This document shows positions 35,364-42,934 of a DNA stretch of 64,000 nucleotides, in pieces. Origin of the DNA: an uncultured Corynebacterium sp. (GTDB lineage: Bacteria > Actinomycetota > Actinomycetes > Mycobacteriales > Mycobacteriaceae); the NCBI GenBank assembly GCA_946220775.1, contig CAMIFC010000002.1:62001-126000 (forward strand), given 5' to 3'. The position numbers and the translations under genes were made by a program. Within the stretch, counting starts at the first letter, position 1; each line of letters begins with the position of its first letter. The notes below the pieces were generated by a model. It searched no databases. It was not told the DNA's origin and saw nothing but the letters and a program-made list of their open reading frames with translations.

Positions 35364-36682
35364 TAGGAGCGGGCCTTCCCGTCGGCGAGCATGGCGTCCC
35401 ACATGTCGGGGAATTCGGGCATGGTCTTCGCGGTCGTGGCGATGTCCTCGACAGCGACGTCTTCAATCAGGAGCCCGAGAATCGCGCCGGCCGTGGCCAT
35501 GCGGTGGTCGGCGTAAGAATGCCAGGTTCCGCCGTGCAGGCTAACCGGTTCGATGATGAGGCCGTCTTCGGTTTCGGTAACCTTGCCGCCCAGGTTGTTG
35601 ATCTCCGCGGCGAGGGCGTGCAGCCGATCAGTTTCGTGTCCCCGCAGGTGGGCGACACCACTCAGCGTCGTCGGGCCGACCGCCAACGCGGCGATAGCAG
35701 CGACCGTCGGGGTGAGTTCGCCGATATTTCCCATATTCCATTCGACGCCACGCAGTGGTTGGTCAGCACCAATGGTCAGCGACCCCCCGGCCAAGGTGAC
35801 GTTCGCACCCATGGCCTCAAGGATCTCTCGGATCTGATCACCCGGCTGCGTAGTATCGTTCGGCCAGTGTGGCACCGTGACCGCTCCCTTGGTCAGAGCA
35901 CCAGCCGCGAGGAATGGCGTGGCATTCGACAGATCCGGTTCGATGACCCAATCCACCGCAGCGATCGGGCCTGAGTGGACGGTCCAGGCGGTGTGACCAT
36001 CCCTTGTACCGACGTCCACCTGCACACCAGCGGTGCGCAGCATGGTGATCGTCATGTCGATATGCGGCTGGCTGGGGACCTTGTCGCCCGTGTGGATTAC
36101 GGTGATTCCCTCGGGGAATCGTGCGCCGACCAGCAGCAAACCAGACACGAACTGGCTGGATGCCGAGGCATCAATACGGACGTCTCCGCCCACCGGGGGC
36201 ACCGGGTTTCCTTCCGGGGTGACCGTGAATGGCAGCGTATTATTTTCGGACGTCACCCCGACACCCAGTTCCCGCAAGGAGTGCAGTGTTTGGCCCATAG
36301 GCCGCTGGCGGGCTTGGGCGTCCCCGTCGAAGCTGACTGCGGTGGGTGCTAGGGCAGCCATGAGGGGCACGAATCGCATGACAGTACCGGCGAGGCCGCA
36401 GTCGATGTGTCCGCCGGAGAGCTTTTCAGCCGGCGTCACGCGAATTGTCGCGGCCGATGCGGTGGACTCGATAATCTCAATCTCGGTGCCGAGGGTGCGC
36501 AGGGCCTCCAGCATTAGGTTGGTATCGCGGCTAATGAGGGTGTTGGTAATGGTGGCGGGCCCATCGGCAAGCGCGGCGAGTACGAGCGCGCGGTTGGTGA
36601 TGGACTTCGAACCAGGGATGGCAACCGTTGCTTTAATCGGATGAACAGCAGCGGGAGCGGGCCAGTAATCGTGCGTGGTCAT
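35363..36682 (-). CDS. aroA: 3-phosphoshikimate 1-carboxyvinyltransferase (EPSP synthase)
   Basis: A 439-residue EPSP synthase; it joins PEP and shikimate-3-phosphate in aromatic amino-acid synthesis. Seen: IPGSKSITNRALVLAALADGP (substrate lysine, cited in part), CGLAGTVMRFVPLMAAL (PEP-site region, LAGTxMRF), ASASSQFVSGLLLVGARF and RGHETDRLHALAAE, with HSYADHRMATAGA at the catalytic end. It starts at 36682 and is divergent from the SRAP gene with about 36 bases between starts. It is translationally coupled to rsgA. Confidence 0.96.
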   Translation of the reverse strand: MTTHDYWPAPAAVHPIKATVAIPGSKSITNRALVLAALADGPATITNTLISRDTNLMLEALRTLGTEIEIIESTASAATIRVTPAEKLSGGHIDCGLAGTVMRFVPLMAALAPTAVSFDGDAQARQRPMGQTLHSLRELGVGVTSENNTLPFTVTPEGNPVPPVGGDVRIDASASSQFVSGLLLVGARFPEGITVIHTGDKVPSQPHIDMTITMLRTAGVQVDVGTRDGHTAWTVHSGPIAAVDWVIEPDLSNATPFLAAGALTKGAVTVPHWPNDTTQPGDQIREILEAMGANVTLAGGSLTIGADQPLRGVEWNMGNIGELTPTVAAIAALAVGPTTLSGVAHLRGHETDRLHALAAEINNLGGKVTETEDGLIIEPVSLHGGTWHSYADHRMATAGAILGLLIEDVAVEDIATTAKTMPEFPDMWDAMLADGKARS

Positions 36683-36718
36683 TCTTCTAGTTTGTCATCT
36701 TTTGGGCATAATAGGCTC

Positions 36719-37501
36719 ATGTGCGGTCGATATGTGCTGTTTAGTACTCCTGAACAACTGGTCGAGGGGGTTAAGCTGCGAACGGCAGCACCGTCCGTCA
36801 CGTTAGTAGGGGATGCGGACACCGGGTGGGGGATCCGGCCGAGTTACAACATCGCACCAACCCACACTGTGCCGATTGTTCGCTACTTCAACGGGGCTCC
36901 CACGATCGGCCCGGCAATCTGGGGATACCCACCCAAGACGGTATTCAACGCCCGCGGTGAAACCGTCTTCGACAAACCCACCTTCGCCGGATCGGTGCCC
37001 TGCGTTTTCGTGATGAACGGCTGGTACGAGTGGACGGCCGACCCGAATCCCGCCCCAGGTGACCGACGCAAGCAACCATGGCTGACCTTTGACACCGGGA
37101 ACGCCAGGGTAGGTGACTCCCACCAGACCCCGAGCGGCGAACCAGAACAACTGATCTTCTTGGCCGGCCTGTGCAAAGCCATCGAAGGCAAGGTGTATGC
37201 CACCATGGTGACCACTGCCGCCACGCCGGACTTGGAATGGCTGCACCACCGGATGCCGCGAGTGCTGGTTCGCGGAGCTGCTCAAAGTGCGGCCGCGGGA
37301 ACAGCAGAATCAGCAGGGGAAGCTGCAGGGGAGAACGACGAAGTGGAAGCCTGGCTATCCGGGGATTTCCAGCTCGCGGAGCAGATCGCGGCAGTGCCGC
37401 TGAGCCATGGGCTTGAGGGATTGGCGTCCGAAAAAGTCGACAAAGCAGTGGGGAACGTCGCCAACAACGATGCGCGCCTCGTCTTTCCCAACGTCGGCTG
37501 A
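36719..37501 (+). CDS. SRAP (SOS response-associated peptidase, HMCES/YedK-type) protein
   Basis: A 260-residue protein starting MCGRYVLF at the ATG at 36719. After removal of Met, Cys2 forms a covalent adduct with abasic sites in single-stranded DNA, protecting it from breakage. Other family residues are visible: RPSYNIAPT, NARGET, GWYEW and LHHRMPRVL. A Ser/Ala/Gly/Glu-rich insertion lies at about 185-210 (AAQSAAAGTAESAGEAAGEN). A dispersed-motif copy near the C-terminus is read as GLASEKVD. Only 36 bases separate it from the divergent aroA start. Confidence 0.9.
   Translation: MCGRYVLFSTPEQLVEGVKLRTAAPSVTLVGDADTGWGIRPSYNIAPTHTVPIVRYFNGAPTIGPAIWGYPPKTVFNARGETVFDKPTFAGSVPCVFVMNGWYEWTADPNPAPGDRRKQPWLTFDTGNARVGDSHQTPSGEPEQLIFLAGLCKAIEGKVYATMVTTAATPDLEWLHHRMPRVLVRGAAQSAAAGTAESAGEAAGENDEVEAWLSGDFQLAEQIAAVPLSHGLEGLASEKVDKAVGNVANNDARLVFPNVG
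37417..37436 (+). repeat. Dispersed motif copy
   Basis: GGGATTGGCGTCCGAAAAAG, inside the SRAP gene (GLASEK). Confidence 0.9.
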
Positions 37502-37511
37502 ATAGAATGGC

Positions 37512-37537
37512 GGAATACAATCGGCGTGCCCCACGTT
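37512..37537 (+). promoter_or_regulatory. Candidate SigH-type promoter upstream of sigH
   Basis: GGAATA (37512-37517), a 17-base spacer, then GTT (37535-37537). This matches the known actinobacterial SigH/SigR consensus (GGAAT-N17-18-GTT) and lies 33 bases before the sigH ATG, so sigH probably activates itself. Confidence 0.7.
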
Positions 37538-37569
37538 GATGACGAATAGGCCCCAGCAGAGAGGAGAAC

Positions 37570-38229
37570 ATGAGTTCCCCCGCACCACAGCGCGAAACGA
37601 ATCAACGTACCGAGGATTCCGACGAGGAATTACTGGAACGTTTTGAAGCCGACGCGCTTCCGTTGTTGGACCAGCTCTACGGCGCGGCACTGCGGATGAC
37701 CCGCAACCCGGCCGATGCTCAGGATCTCGTGCAAGACGCGTACATGAAGGCCTACCAGGCCTTTCGATCCTTCAAGCCCGGTACCAACCTGAAGGCTTGG
37801 ATGTACCGCATCTTGACGAACACGTACATCAACCAATATCGCAAGCAGCAACGCCGACCACACGAATCCTCCGCCGATGAAATGACGGATTGGCAGCAAG
37901 CCGATGCGCTGTCACACACGTCGGACGGGTTGGCTTCCGCGGAGGTTGAAGCGCTGAAGCGGATCCCGGATAAACGAATCAGCGATGCTCTGATGGCAAT
38001 CAGTGAAGACTACCGAATGGTGGTCTATTACGCCGATGTCGAAGGCTTTGCCTACAAGGAAATCGCAGAGATTCTGGATATCCCCATCGGAACCGTCATG
38101 AGCCGCCTGCACCGCGGGCGAAAAGCGCTGCGGAAGAAACTGAAGGACGTCGCCGCCGAGCACGGGATTGGGCTGGACAACGAAAAGCCTGCCAAGAAGT
38201 CAAAGCCGACTGCCGAGACGAAGGGATAA
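37570..38229 (+). CDS. sigH: ECF sigma factor SigH
   Basis: A 219-residue ECF sigma factor for heat and disulfide stress. Region 2 includes DLVQDAYMKAYQAFRSFKPGTNLKAWMYRILTNTYIN (cited in part: DLVQDAYMKAYQAFRSF), the -10 reading part. Region 4 has EDYRMVVYYADVEGFAYKEIAEIL and IPIGTVMSRLHRGRKALR, the -35 reading helix. A basic tail follows. The gene is followed 9 bases later by its zinc anti-sigma partner and preceded by a consensus-like SigH promoter, which supports both assignment and autoregulation. GAGGAG precedes the ATG. Confidence 0.95.
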   Translation: MSSPAPQRETNQRTEDSDEELLERFEADALPLLDQLYGAALRMTRNPADAQDLVQDAYMKAYQAFRSFKPGTNLKAWMYRILTNTYINQYRKQQRRPHESSADEMTDWQQADALSHTSDGLASAEVEALKRIPDKRISDALMAISEDYRMVVYYADVEGFAYKEIAEILDIPIGTVMSRLHRGRKALRKKLKDVAAEHGIGLDNEKPAKKSKPTAETKG

Positions 38230-38237
38230 CACGAACG

Positions 38238-38534
38238 ATGAACGACAACGTCAACCCGAATCGGACGCCCGCCCAGCCAGACGCCGTCCCCGATCACAAG
38301 ATCGAATGCCAGGACCTGCTGGACGTGCTGTACGAATACGTCGACGGTGGTTGCGATGAAAACCTCCGCCACCTGCTGCAATACCACGTCGATGCCTGTC
38401 CCAGCTGCGTCGAACAACTAGGGGTGGAGCGCGAAGTGCGCGAATTACTGCGGTCCCGCTGCGTCTCGTCGGCTCCAGTGGAATTACGCGCTCGGATCAC
38501 TTCACAGCTGCGGGTTGTTTACCGTGAACGCTGA
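38238..38534 (+). CDS. rshA: Anti-sigma factor RshA (zinc-associated, redox-sensing)
   Basis: A 98-residue ZAS-type anti-sigma factor. The zinc ligands are C24, H50, C54 and C57 (HVDACPSC). Oxidation of these cysteines releases SigH in known homologues. Helical segments follow to the end. It is co-transcribed with sigH (9-base gap) and is followed by a strong intrinsic terminator. The tail carries two further cysteines' worth of redox-sensitive potential (C80 in LLRSRCVSS). Confidence 0.93.
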   Translation: MNDNVNPNRTPAQPDAVPDHKIECQDLLDVLYEYVDGGCDENLRHLLQYHVDACPSCVEQLGVEREVRELLRSRCVSSAPVELRARITSQLRVVYRER

Positions 38535-38556
38535 TTAAGAACTTCTTGGCAGCACG

Positions 38557-38589
38557 AAAGGGGCCCCAGCTCGATGCTGGGGCCCCTTT
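38557..38589 (+). terminator. Strong hairpin terminator after sigH-rshA
   Basis: AAAGGGGCCCCAGC (38557-38570) and GCTGGGGCCCCTTT (38576-38589) form a perfect 14-bp stem with a 5-base loop. The last T's of the right arm are the start of a dispersed-motif copy, so motif and terminator are fused. Confidence 0.85.
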
Positions 38590-38604
38590 GGCGTCCTAAA
38601 AAAG
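38587..38604 (+). repeat. Dispersed motif copy fused to a terminator
   Basis: TTTGGCGTCCTAAAAAAG, intergenic, directly after the rshA terminator stem. Confidence 0.85.
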
Positions 38605-38614
38605 AACGGAAACC

Positions 38615-38689
38615 TTATGCGTTTGGACGCTTACCGTGGTTCGCCTTCTTCTTGCGACGGTCCTTGCGCTTACGGCCACGCTTGCTCAT
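38615..38689 (-). CDS. Large-subunit ribosomal protein bL37 (24 residues)
   Basis: A very short gene on the minus strand: ATG at 38689, TAA at 38615. The peptide starts MSKRGRKRKDRRKKK and ends ANHGKRPNA, with 14 Lys or Arg. This matches the tiny actinobacterial ribosomal protein bL37. AAAGGAG lies 7 bases before the ATG. It sits between whiB1 and the sigH-rshA terminator. Confidence 0.88.
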   Translation of the reverse strand: MSKRGRKRKDRRKKKANHGKRPNA

Positions 38690-38822
38690 GGTGTACTCCT
38701 TTAGAATGTGCGCCACTTCCCTAAGGAACTGGCGCAGCGAGTGGGCATGGGAAAATCAATAACCGCTACATTGTAGCGTCCATAGCCCAACCAGCGAAAA
38801 TCTGGTGCAGCTTCGGATGATC

Positions 38823-39083
38823 TTAGGCAGTTGCGCGGGTGCGACGACGACCGCGGTTGTGGTGACGCTTCAGTGCGCGGCGCTCGTCCTCGGACATGCC
38901 ACCCCACACGCCAGCATCCTGGCCGGACTCGATGGCCCAAGCCAAGCACTCGGAAGTTACTGGGCAGCGGTTACACACCAGCTTTGCCTTGGCGGTCTGT
39001 GTCAACGCTGGGCCGGAATTGCCAACTGGGAAAAAGAGTTCAGGGTCTTCGCTTCGGCAGATCGCCTTGTGACGCCAATCCAT
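38823..39083 (-). CDS. whiB1: WhiB1-type Fe-S transcription factor (WhcE)
   Basis: An 86-residue WhiB-like protein starting MDWRHKAICRSEDPELFFPVG at 39083, as in M. tuberculosis WhiB1; AAAGG lies about 8 bases upstream, so the longer in-frame start is rejected. Cluster cysteines are C9, C37, C40 and C46. The turn GVWGG is at 58-62 and the basic DNA-binding end is KRHHNRGRRRTRATA. Mycobacterial WhiB1 binds a [4Fe-4S] cluster, reacts with NO and partners the principal sigma factor; C. glutamicum WhcE acts in oxidative and heat stress. A long upstream region with a possible CRP site precedes it. Confidence 0.95.
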   Translation of the reverse strand: MDWRHKAICRSEDPELFFPVGNSGPALTQTAKAKLVCNRCPVTSECLAWAIESGQDAGVWGGMSEDERRALKRHHNRGRRRTRATA

Positions 39084-39530
39084 GGTCAAACCTTTCATTC
39101 AAGCAAAAATGCTGGCCTGTGACAACGCGAAACCGCGCTGTGCAGTTAAAACAAGACAGCGGAAAATAAACGGGCAGTTAGGAGCAGGGCGCTCAACTTG
39201 AGTGGTGAGGCCAGTACACCTGGGGCGGAAGAGCACGACAGCTGCGGTGATCTGGACGATCAGAGCTGCTCATAGACATGAGGAAGAAAGCCGTGGGACG
39301 CTCCACCGGAAGAGGGGGTTGGTTCACATTGTGTTAACCAAAGGTTCCCTCATCGTTACGTTAAGGAGTATGGCATGTAATCCGCAGCTTGGCTAGGGTT
39401 AACCTTGAAAATGTGATGAAGGTCACGCAGGTTTAATTTGGTGATGTGGTGAAAGTGGCGTAAATGAGGGAAATCAGTGCCGACAACGAGGAACTTCGAG
39501 AACCACTCAGCCAGCGCTAGACTCACGTAT
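39084..39530. promoter_or_regulatory. 447-bp divergent region between whiB1 and a membrane-protein gene
   Basis: No gene is seen. It contains a CRP/GlxR-like box, TGTGA-N6-TCACG at 39412-39427, and an imperfect palindrome TGGTTCACATTGTG followed by TTAACCA (39320-39340). M. tuberculosis whiB1 is a known target of CRP, so control of whiB1 or of the divergent gene by GlxR is plausible. Confidence 0.55.
39412..39427. promoter_or_regulatory. CRP/GlxR-like binding site
   Basis: TGTGATGAAGGTCACG matches the GlxR consensus TGTGA-N6-TCACA at all but the last base. Its centre is 111 bases upstream of the 39531 gene and about 336 upstream of whiB1. Confidence 0.5.
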
Positions 39531-39959
39531 ATGAATGAGCGCTCATCAACATCAGACTCCTCAGGATACCAACCCCCAGCAGTGATCCGCTATGCCGGAA
39601 TCTACGGCATGATCCAGGGAGCTGCTGGCATTCTGTTCGGTCTGTTCCTCGTGATTCGGGAAGCACGCGGCTTCCACGATCCCGGCGCGAAAATCAGTGG
39701 ATATGGCACTGCGCTGTGGTTCTTCCTGATTTTCGGAGCGGTTGCGGTCTGCGGGTACTTCCTGTTTAAGGGCCGGTCGTGGGGGCGCGGGCCTGTCGTG
39801 ATGCTGCAATTGTGCCTCATGCCCGTGGCTTATTACATGTTCACTTCCGGGCGCCCGGAGTTCGGTTGGCCGACGGTGATGATCTTGATCATCGGATTGG
39901 CTCTGCTGTTTAACCCCACCGCCATCAATTGGTGGACGATGAGCCGCTACGGGCGCTAG
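39531..39959 (+). CDS. Small integral membrane protein, unknown function
   Basis: A 142-residue protein from the ATG at 39531 (MNERSSTSD). Four hydrophobic segments are visible (about 22-42, 57-77, 84-104, 112-132). The sequence RYAGIYGMIQGAAGILFG, then the loop with FKGRSWGRGPVVML, recalls conserved corynebacterial/mycobacterial four-helix membrane proteins without known function. A longer in-frame start is possible but lacks a ribosome site. It follows the CRP-like box, so it could be cAMP-regulated. Confidence 0.7.
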   Translation: MNERSSTSDSSGYQPPAVIRYAGIYGMIQGAAGILFGLFLVIREARGFHDPGAKISGYGTALWFFLIFGAVAVCGYFLFKGRSWGRGPVVMLQLCLMPVAYYMFTSGRPEFGWPTVMILIIGLALLFNPTAINWWTMSRYGR

Positions 39960-40013
39960 GCGCGGGGCTCTGCGAAGGGGGCCACAAGGGGGCACTGCGG
40001 GCGCGCGACGAAG

Positions 40014-41234
40014 TCAGCGCAGCGCGACGACCGTCTCACCACGCTGTTCAAGCACCACGTCGCCGCTGACCCGCAGGTTTACCGGGGTCGTGCCTGCAGC
40101 GTCGCCGCGATCCACCGCGATTATTCTTTCGGGGGTAGGCAGGGGATCCCGCAACGATGCGAGGGAAAACACGGCGATTCCACCGGGCACGGGAACCAGC
40201 ATCTGGTCCTTCATCACCACACCGGTGCCGAGCGCGTCGGGGATTTCAAACGCGGGTTCTTGGGTGCTCGGGCTGAATCCCACAACGGATTTTCCTGTCC
40301 ACCACGTCATGTGGTGTGGCTGATCTGCGGTGTTGGGTTCAAATACCTTTTCGGCCGACGCGTCGCGGTCATCCAAAACCGGAGCTTCTGGGGTATCAAA
40401 GTGCTTCACCCCGCCGTGCGTATCCATCACGATCAGCTGTGGGGGACCATCATCTTGTGCGCCCCGGGGCGCGTACACCCCGGCGCGATCTTGGCCGATT
40501 GTCACCAACTCGGAACCTTGGGGGACATAAAACTCGTGAAAAACTTCCGGCGTATCAGGGCGTTCCGGTTCTCGTTTGAGTAGCCGGACTAGTTTCTTCT
40601 CCTGGTCTGGGCATGTTTGTTCCACGGCCAGGAGGTCAGTACGGGTCAGTGCCGAGGTGAACCGGCAATCAGGGTAGGCCTGCGCATCTGCTCGCACCGG
40701 GGTCGGGTCATTGCCGACGAACACGGTGCGAATCAGGTCGCTGCGCCAGAGCTCGACCTGGGTTGAGGAAATCCGCCCCGTGGAATCGTTACTGCGCAAC
40801 GCCAGCGAATCTTCTTCTGCCAAGCTGGATCGCCCGTGGGCGTATTGGCCAGTGGCGCCGTCAAAACTGAGTACATCCCCGCAGCCTTTTGGGCCGTGAT
40901 ACACGGCGACGATGCGTCCGGAACTCGTGGTGACATCGCATAGGGGCAGCTCGCGGCGGTACCGCCACACCTCGTCGCCGGTGATTGCGTCGCGCATGAT
41001 GAGCGTGCTCGCGGTGTTGGCGTCCTGCTCTACGGTCAGAACTCCGCCGCCGGTGACGAGTGGCGCGCGGGTCAACTGGGTCTCAGAACGCCACTGTTCC
41101 TGCAGGTTCACCGGTACTTTGTCTGGTTCTTTCGGCGCGGTCAGCGGTTTCTCGGCGGTGGTGTGGTCGACCGTTCGTTGTTCGGACGTCACCCAGTTGA
41201 GCCCGAAAGCGGCCAGCAGAGCGAGGATCGCCAC
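40014..41234 (-). CDS. Rv3212-family membrane-anchored beta-propeller-like protein
   Basis: At least 406 residues: one N-terminal membrane segment (starting before the GTG at 41234 if translation begins further upstream in the same frame, where the sequence reads RDILIATVAILALLA but has no ATG), then an extracytoplasmic domain with PQQ-propeller-like strands such as GGGVLTVEQD, GDEVWRYRREL and GGIAVFSLASL. The position just downstream of the RhlE helicase matches Rv3212. Cysteines at several points suggest disulfides outside the membrane. Function unknown. A relaxed dispersed-motif variant (GGACGTCA) lies near the N-terminus. Confidence 0.7.
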   Translation of the reverse strand: MAILALLAAFGLNWVTSEQRTVDHTTAEKPLTAPKEPDKVPVNLQEQWRSETQLTRAPLVTGGGVLTVEQDANTASTLIMRDAITGDEVWRYRRELPLCDVTTSSGRIVAVYHGPKGCGDVLSFDGATGQYAHGRSSLAEEDSLALRSNDSTGRISSTQVELWRSDLIRTVFVGNDPTPVRADAQAYPDCRFTSALTRTDLLAVEQTCPDQEKKLVRLLKREPERPDTPEVFHEFYVPQGSELVTIGQDRAGVYAPRGAQDDGPPQLIVMDTHGGVKHFDTPEAPVLDDRDASAEKVFEPNTADQPHHMTWWTGKSVVGFSPSTQEPAFEIPDALGTGVVMKDQMLVPVPGGIAVFSLASLRDPLPTPERIIAVDRGDAAGTTPVNLRVSGDVVLEQRGETVVALR

Positions 41235-41269
41235 GGTGGCGATGAGGATATCGCGGGGGGGAGCGTTGC

Positions 41270-42547
41270 TCAGGATGGGGGAACCTCACTAGCCTCTTCC
41301 GCCTCGCTCACGTGGGGCTCCGCGATAGGGCCGGGTGCGGTAACGTGCCGGTGCGGTCGCCGCTGACGAGCCCCTGACCTTGCGGGGTTCTCCCACTTGG
41401 TCGGAGAGGGCTGCTGGGTTCGGGGGAAGGTCAAAGGTGTCCAGGAATTCCGGGGTGCTGGAGAACCATTGCGGTGGTTTTCGGGAACTTGGAAGTTGAT
41501 GACGTGGGTGACATCCGTGACGTCGATGCCGCGGGCTGCAACGTCAGTGGCCACCATGATGTCCACGGACTTGGTGCGGAACAGCTCTAGGGATCGTTCT
41601 CGTTCAGGTTGTCGCATATCGCCGTGGACGGCGCCAACATTGAATCCCAGCTTTGCCAGGTCCTCTGCAACCCGAGCTGTGCGACGCTTCGTAGGGGTGA
41701 AAATGATCGTTCGTCCGCGCTTGGGGGTCTGGAGAATCCGAGAAAGGGCGGACATGCGGTCCATCCAATGAGATTGGAAAACGATCTGGCGCACTTGTTC
41801 GTGAGTCGCAGCCGTCGCAGAGTCATCCGTCTGGATCAGCACGGGCCGCTTCATGAACGTACGCGACAGTGCCATGATCGGCCCAGGCATCGTCGCAGAG
41901 AACAACATGGTCTGCCGATCCGGGGAGGTGCGCTTCAAGATGTATTGAATATCATCCAGGAAACCCTGATCCAGCATTTCATCGGCTTCATCCAGCACGA
42001 CGATCTCCACCGTGGACAAGTCGAGCTCTCCGCGTTTGTTGAGATCAATGAGCCTTCCCGGGGTGCCTACAACGACGTCACAACCATCCCGCAGCGTCTG
42101 GATCTGCGGTTCAAACGGAACGCCACCGTAAATGGACGTCACCGTGATCGGGTACTGGCCATCGCGAGGCTGTCGCGCCGGGGAAAGATCCAAGCGATCA
42201 GCAGGAATACTCAGGTTACGGGCGGCGAGCTGCAAATCCTCGGTGACCTGCACGCACAGTTCGCGAGTGGGCACAACGACGAGCGCTCGGACGGACCCGT
42301 CGAGTTCGGACACGTTGGCGTCATCAAAAACCCGGTCCAATAGTGGCACGCCGAAACCTAAGGTCTTTCCCATGCCGGTGCGGGCCTGGCCGGTTAAGTC
42401 CTGGCCTGCCAGGGCGATGGGGAGTGTGAGCTCTTGGATTGCAAATGCGGTAGGCATGCCGGCGTCCTCGAGAGCTTGGCAGATCTCGATTGCAACGCCG
42501 AGGGAACGAAACGTTGGGCGGGTTTCCTGTCCGTGGCGGTCGCTCAC
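41270..42547 (-). CDS. rhlE: DEAD-box RNA helicase (RhlE type) with motif VI missing and altered C-terminus
   Basis: The first 358 residues are a normal DEAD-box helicase: Q-motif region, ARTGMGKT, PTRELCVQ, TPGRLID, LDEADEML, SATMP, IIFTPTKRR and ATDVAARGIDV. After INFQVPENH the frame enters RNGSPAPRN and no HRIGRTGR (motif VI) appears. In the neighbouring frame of the same strand, an expected C-terminal segment (PPQWFSSTPEFLDTF, then a basic tail RGAPRERGGRG) is intact from about 41480 to 41289. The simplest reading is a deletion of roughly 50 codons that also shifted the frame. It is therefore probably a non-functional or altered helicase, or an assembly gap. Confidence 0.85.
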   Translation of the reverse strand: MSDRHGQETRPTFRSLGVAIEICQALEDAGMPTAFAIQELTLPIALAGQDLTGQARTGMGKTLGFGVPLLDRVFDDANVSELDGSVRALVVVPTRELCVQVTEDLQLAARNLSIPADRLDLSPARQPRDGQYPITVTSIYGGVPFEPQIQTLRDGCDVVVGTPGRLIDLNKRGELDLSTVEIVVLDEADEMLDQGFLDDIQYILKRTSPDRQTMLFSATMPGPIMALSRTFMKRPVLIQTDDSATAATHEQVRQIVFQSHWMDRMSALSRILQTPKRGRTIIFTPTKRRTARVAEDLAKLGFNVGAVHGDMRQPERERSLELFRTKSVDIMVATDVAARGIDVTDVTHVINFQVPENHRNGSPAPRNSWTPLTFPRTQQPSPTKWENPARSGARQRRPHRHVTAPGPIAEPHVSEAEEASEVPPS

Positions 42548-42692
42548 CGGTCATCCTTTCTAATAGCCGACGGGTCGAATCTATGAGTCTGGGTAAGACT
42601 CTCGCTATTATGGACACATTAGTGCACCCACCGGACAGTGCACCGATTGATATTCCAAGGATTAATCTGAAAAGGACGGTTGACTACTCAAC

Positions 42693-42929
42693 ATGCAACT
42701 CAAGATTGGTTTTGTGAACTCTGCGCGCGAGCTGGTGATCGACCTGGAAAAGTCGGAAGCCAAGCAAAATGAAGTTTTCGAGCAGCTGCAGAAGTTCCTA
42801 GCCGGCGACGGCGATTCCGCAACGACGGTCGTGGAAGACGCCCGCGGCAACAAGAACATTCTGATTCGCGAACAGATCGCATACGCGCAGGTCGGGGCTG
42901 CGAAGCCTCGCTCTGTGGGGTTCATCTGA
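42693..42929 (+). CDS. DUF3107-family protein
   Basis: A 78-residue small soluble protein. It starts MQLKIGFVNSARELVIDLEKS and ends in AYAQVGAAKPRSVGFI, the pattern of DUF3107, an actinobacterial family of unknown function always encoded near the RhlE and DUF3152 genes. AAAAGGACGG lies upstream of the ATG at a rather long distance. It is divergent from the helicase gene and followed 5 bases later by the DUF3152 gene. Confidence 0.85.
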   Translation: MQLKIGFVNSARELVIDLEKSEAKQNEVFEQLQKFLAGDGDSATTVVEDARGNKNILIREQIAYAQVGAAKPRSVGFI

Positions 42930-42934
42930 TCTAG

